Both the position numbers and the translations under genes were made by a program. Under the pieces are notes generated by a model, which saw only the letters and a list, made by a program, of their open reading frames with translations, was not told the DNA's origin and searched no databases. 5,413 nucleotides of DNA from an uncultured Lachnospiraceae bacterium (GTDB lineage Bacteria > Bacillota > Clostridia > Lachnospirales > Lachnospiraceae). Of this stretch, positions 5,333 through 5,413 are shown piece by piece. The stretch lies in NCBI GenBank assembly GCA_946611525.1, contig CAMODS010000102.1, positions 1-5,413 of the forward strand, written 5' to 3'. How positions within the stretch are numbered: the first letter of the stretch is position 1; each line of letters opens with the position of its first letter.

Positions 5333-5384
5333 TTTATTACCAACTCAGAAAATATACTGCATTGGTAATAAAGTTGGCAATAAA
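5333..5384. repeat. Three TTGG(T/C)AATAAA boxes, two forming a perfect 11-bp inverted repeat; candidate operator
   Basis: TTTATTACCAA (5333-5343) and TTGGTAATAAA (5362-5372) are perfect inverted copies separated by 18 bp. A third copy, TTGGCAATAAA (5374-5384), differs at one base and follows the second in direct orientation with a 12-bp period, about one helical turn. One box covers the -35 and one lies in the spacer of the distal promoter; one sits immediately past its predicted start. That arrangement suits a repressor. No T-run follows the inverted repeat in either direction, so it is not a terminator. Confidence 0.55.
5351..5380 (-). promoter_or_regulatory. Distal promoter for the PsiE-family gene / oxygenase unit, overlapped by the boxes
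   Basis: TTGCCA (5375-5380, five of six) and TATATT (5351-5356, five of six) are 18 nt apart on the minus strand, directly after the T-run of the upstream terminator. The predicted start is near 5344, giving a leader of about 115 nt. Both hexamers score well. The proximal promoter downstream may act independently. Confidence 0.5.
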
Positions 5385-5409
5385 AAAGGCTTGTCATTCA
5401 ATACAAGCC
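5382..5409 (-). terminator. Rho-independent terminator of a gene beyond the right edge
   Basis: On the minus strand GGCTTGT (5403-5409), an 8-nt loop, and ACAAGCC (5388-5394) form a perfect 7-bp stem, followed at once by TTTTTT (5382-5387). It points to a minus-strand gene ending just right of the window; a TGA lies at 5411-5413, but its frame cannot be judged. An attenuator for the PsiE-family gene is a less likely alternative. Confidence 0.8.
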
Positions 5410-5413
5410 CTCA

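Overview
The window looks like part of a chromosome of an anaerobic gut- or rumen-type Clostridia, most likely of the Lachnospiraceae. That placement is inferred from the proteins. They include a PheS with a four-cysteine insertion, a secreted amidase with a Big_2-like Ig domain, and a high-molecular-weight-rubredoxin (Hrb)-type flavin reductase/rubredoxin module. All six genes lie on the minus strand, so transcription runs from the right edge to the left edge.

Layout in order of transcription: (1) At the far right, a rho-independent terminator (5382-5409) closes a gene outside the window. (2) An intergenic stretch (5229-5413) follows, with two sigma-A-like promoters. One is threaded through three copies of an 11-bp box, TTGG(T/C)AATAAA, and looks like a repressor-controlled promoter. 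(3) The first gene is a four-helix membrane protein of the PsiE family (4833-5228, GTG start). (4) Next comes an unrecognised 113-residue protein (4403-4744). (5) After 10 nt comes a 546-residue three-part fusion (2752-4392): Rieske non-heme iron oxygenase, Hrb/flavoredoxin-like flavin reductase, and rubredoxin. (6) After 94 nt carrying a strong promoter (TTGACA-17-TATCTT) but no convincing terminator comes a secreted N-acetylmuramoyl-L-alanine amidase (1605-2657). (7) Then a tandem palindromic repeat, pheS (513-1532) and the first 167 codons of pheT (1-502, running off the left edge).

The left half is housekeeping: phenylalanyl-tRNA synthetase behind a cell-wall amidase, with no room for a T-box leader directly in front of pheS. 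The right half is accessory and visibly AT-richer. Its centrepiece is the fusion, which appears to carry a whole electron chain on one chain: reduced nicotinamide or another donor -> FMN -> rubredoxin iron -> Rieske [2Fe-2S] -> mononuclear iron. All metal ligands expected for a working oxygenase are visible. An oxygenase with a built-in reductase made of parts typical of anaerobic O2/NO detoxification is the most noteworthy item here. Its substrate cannot be read from the sequence.
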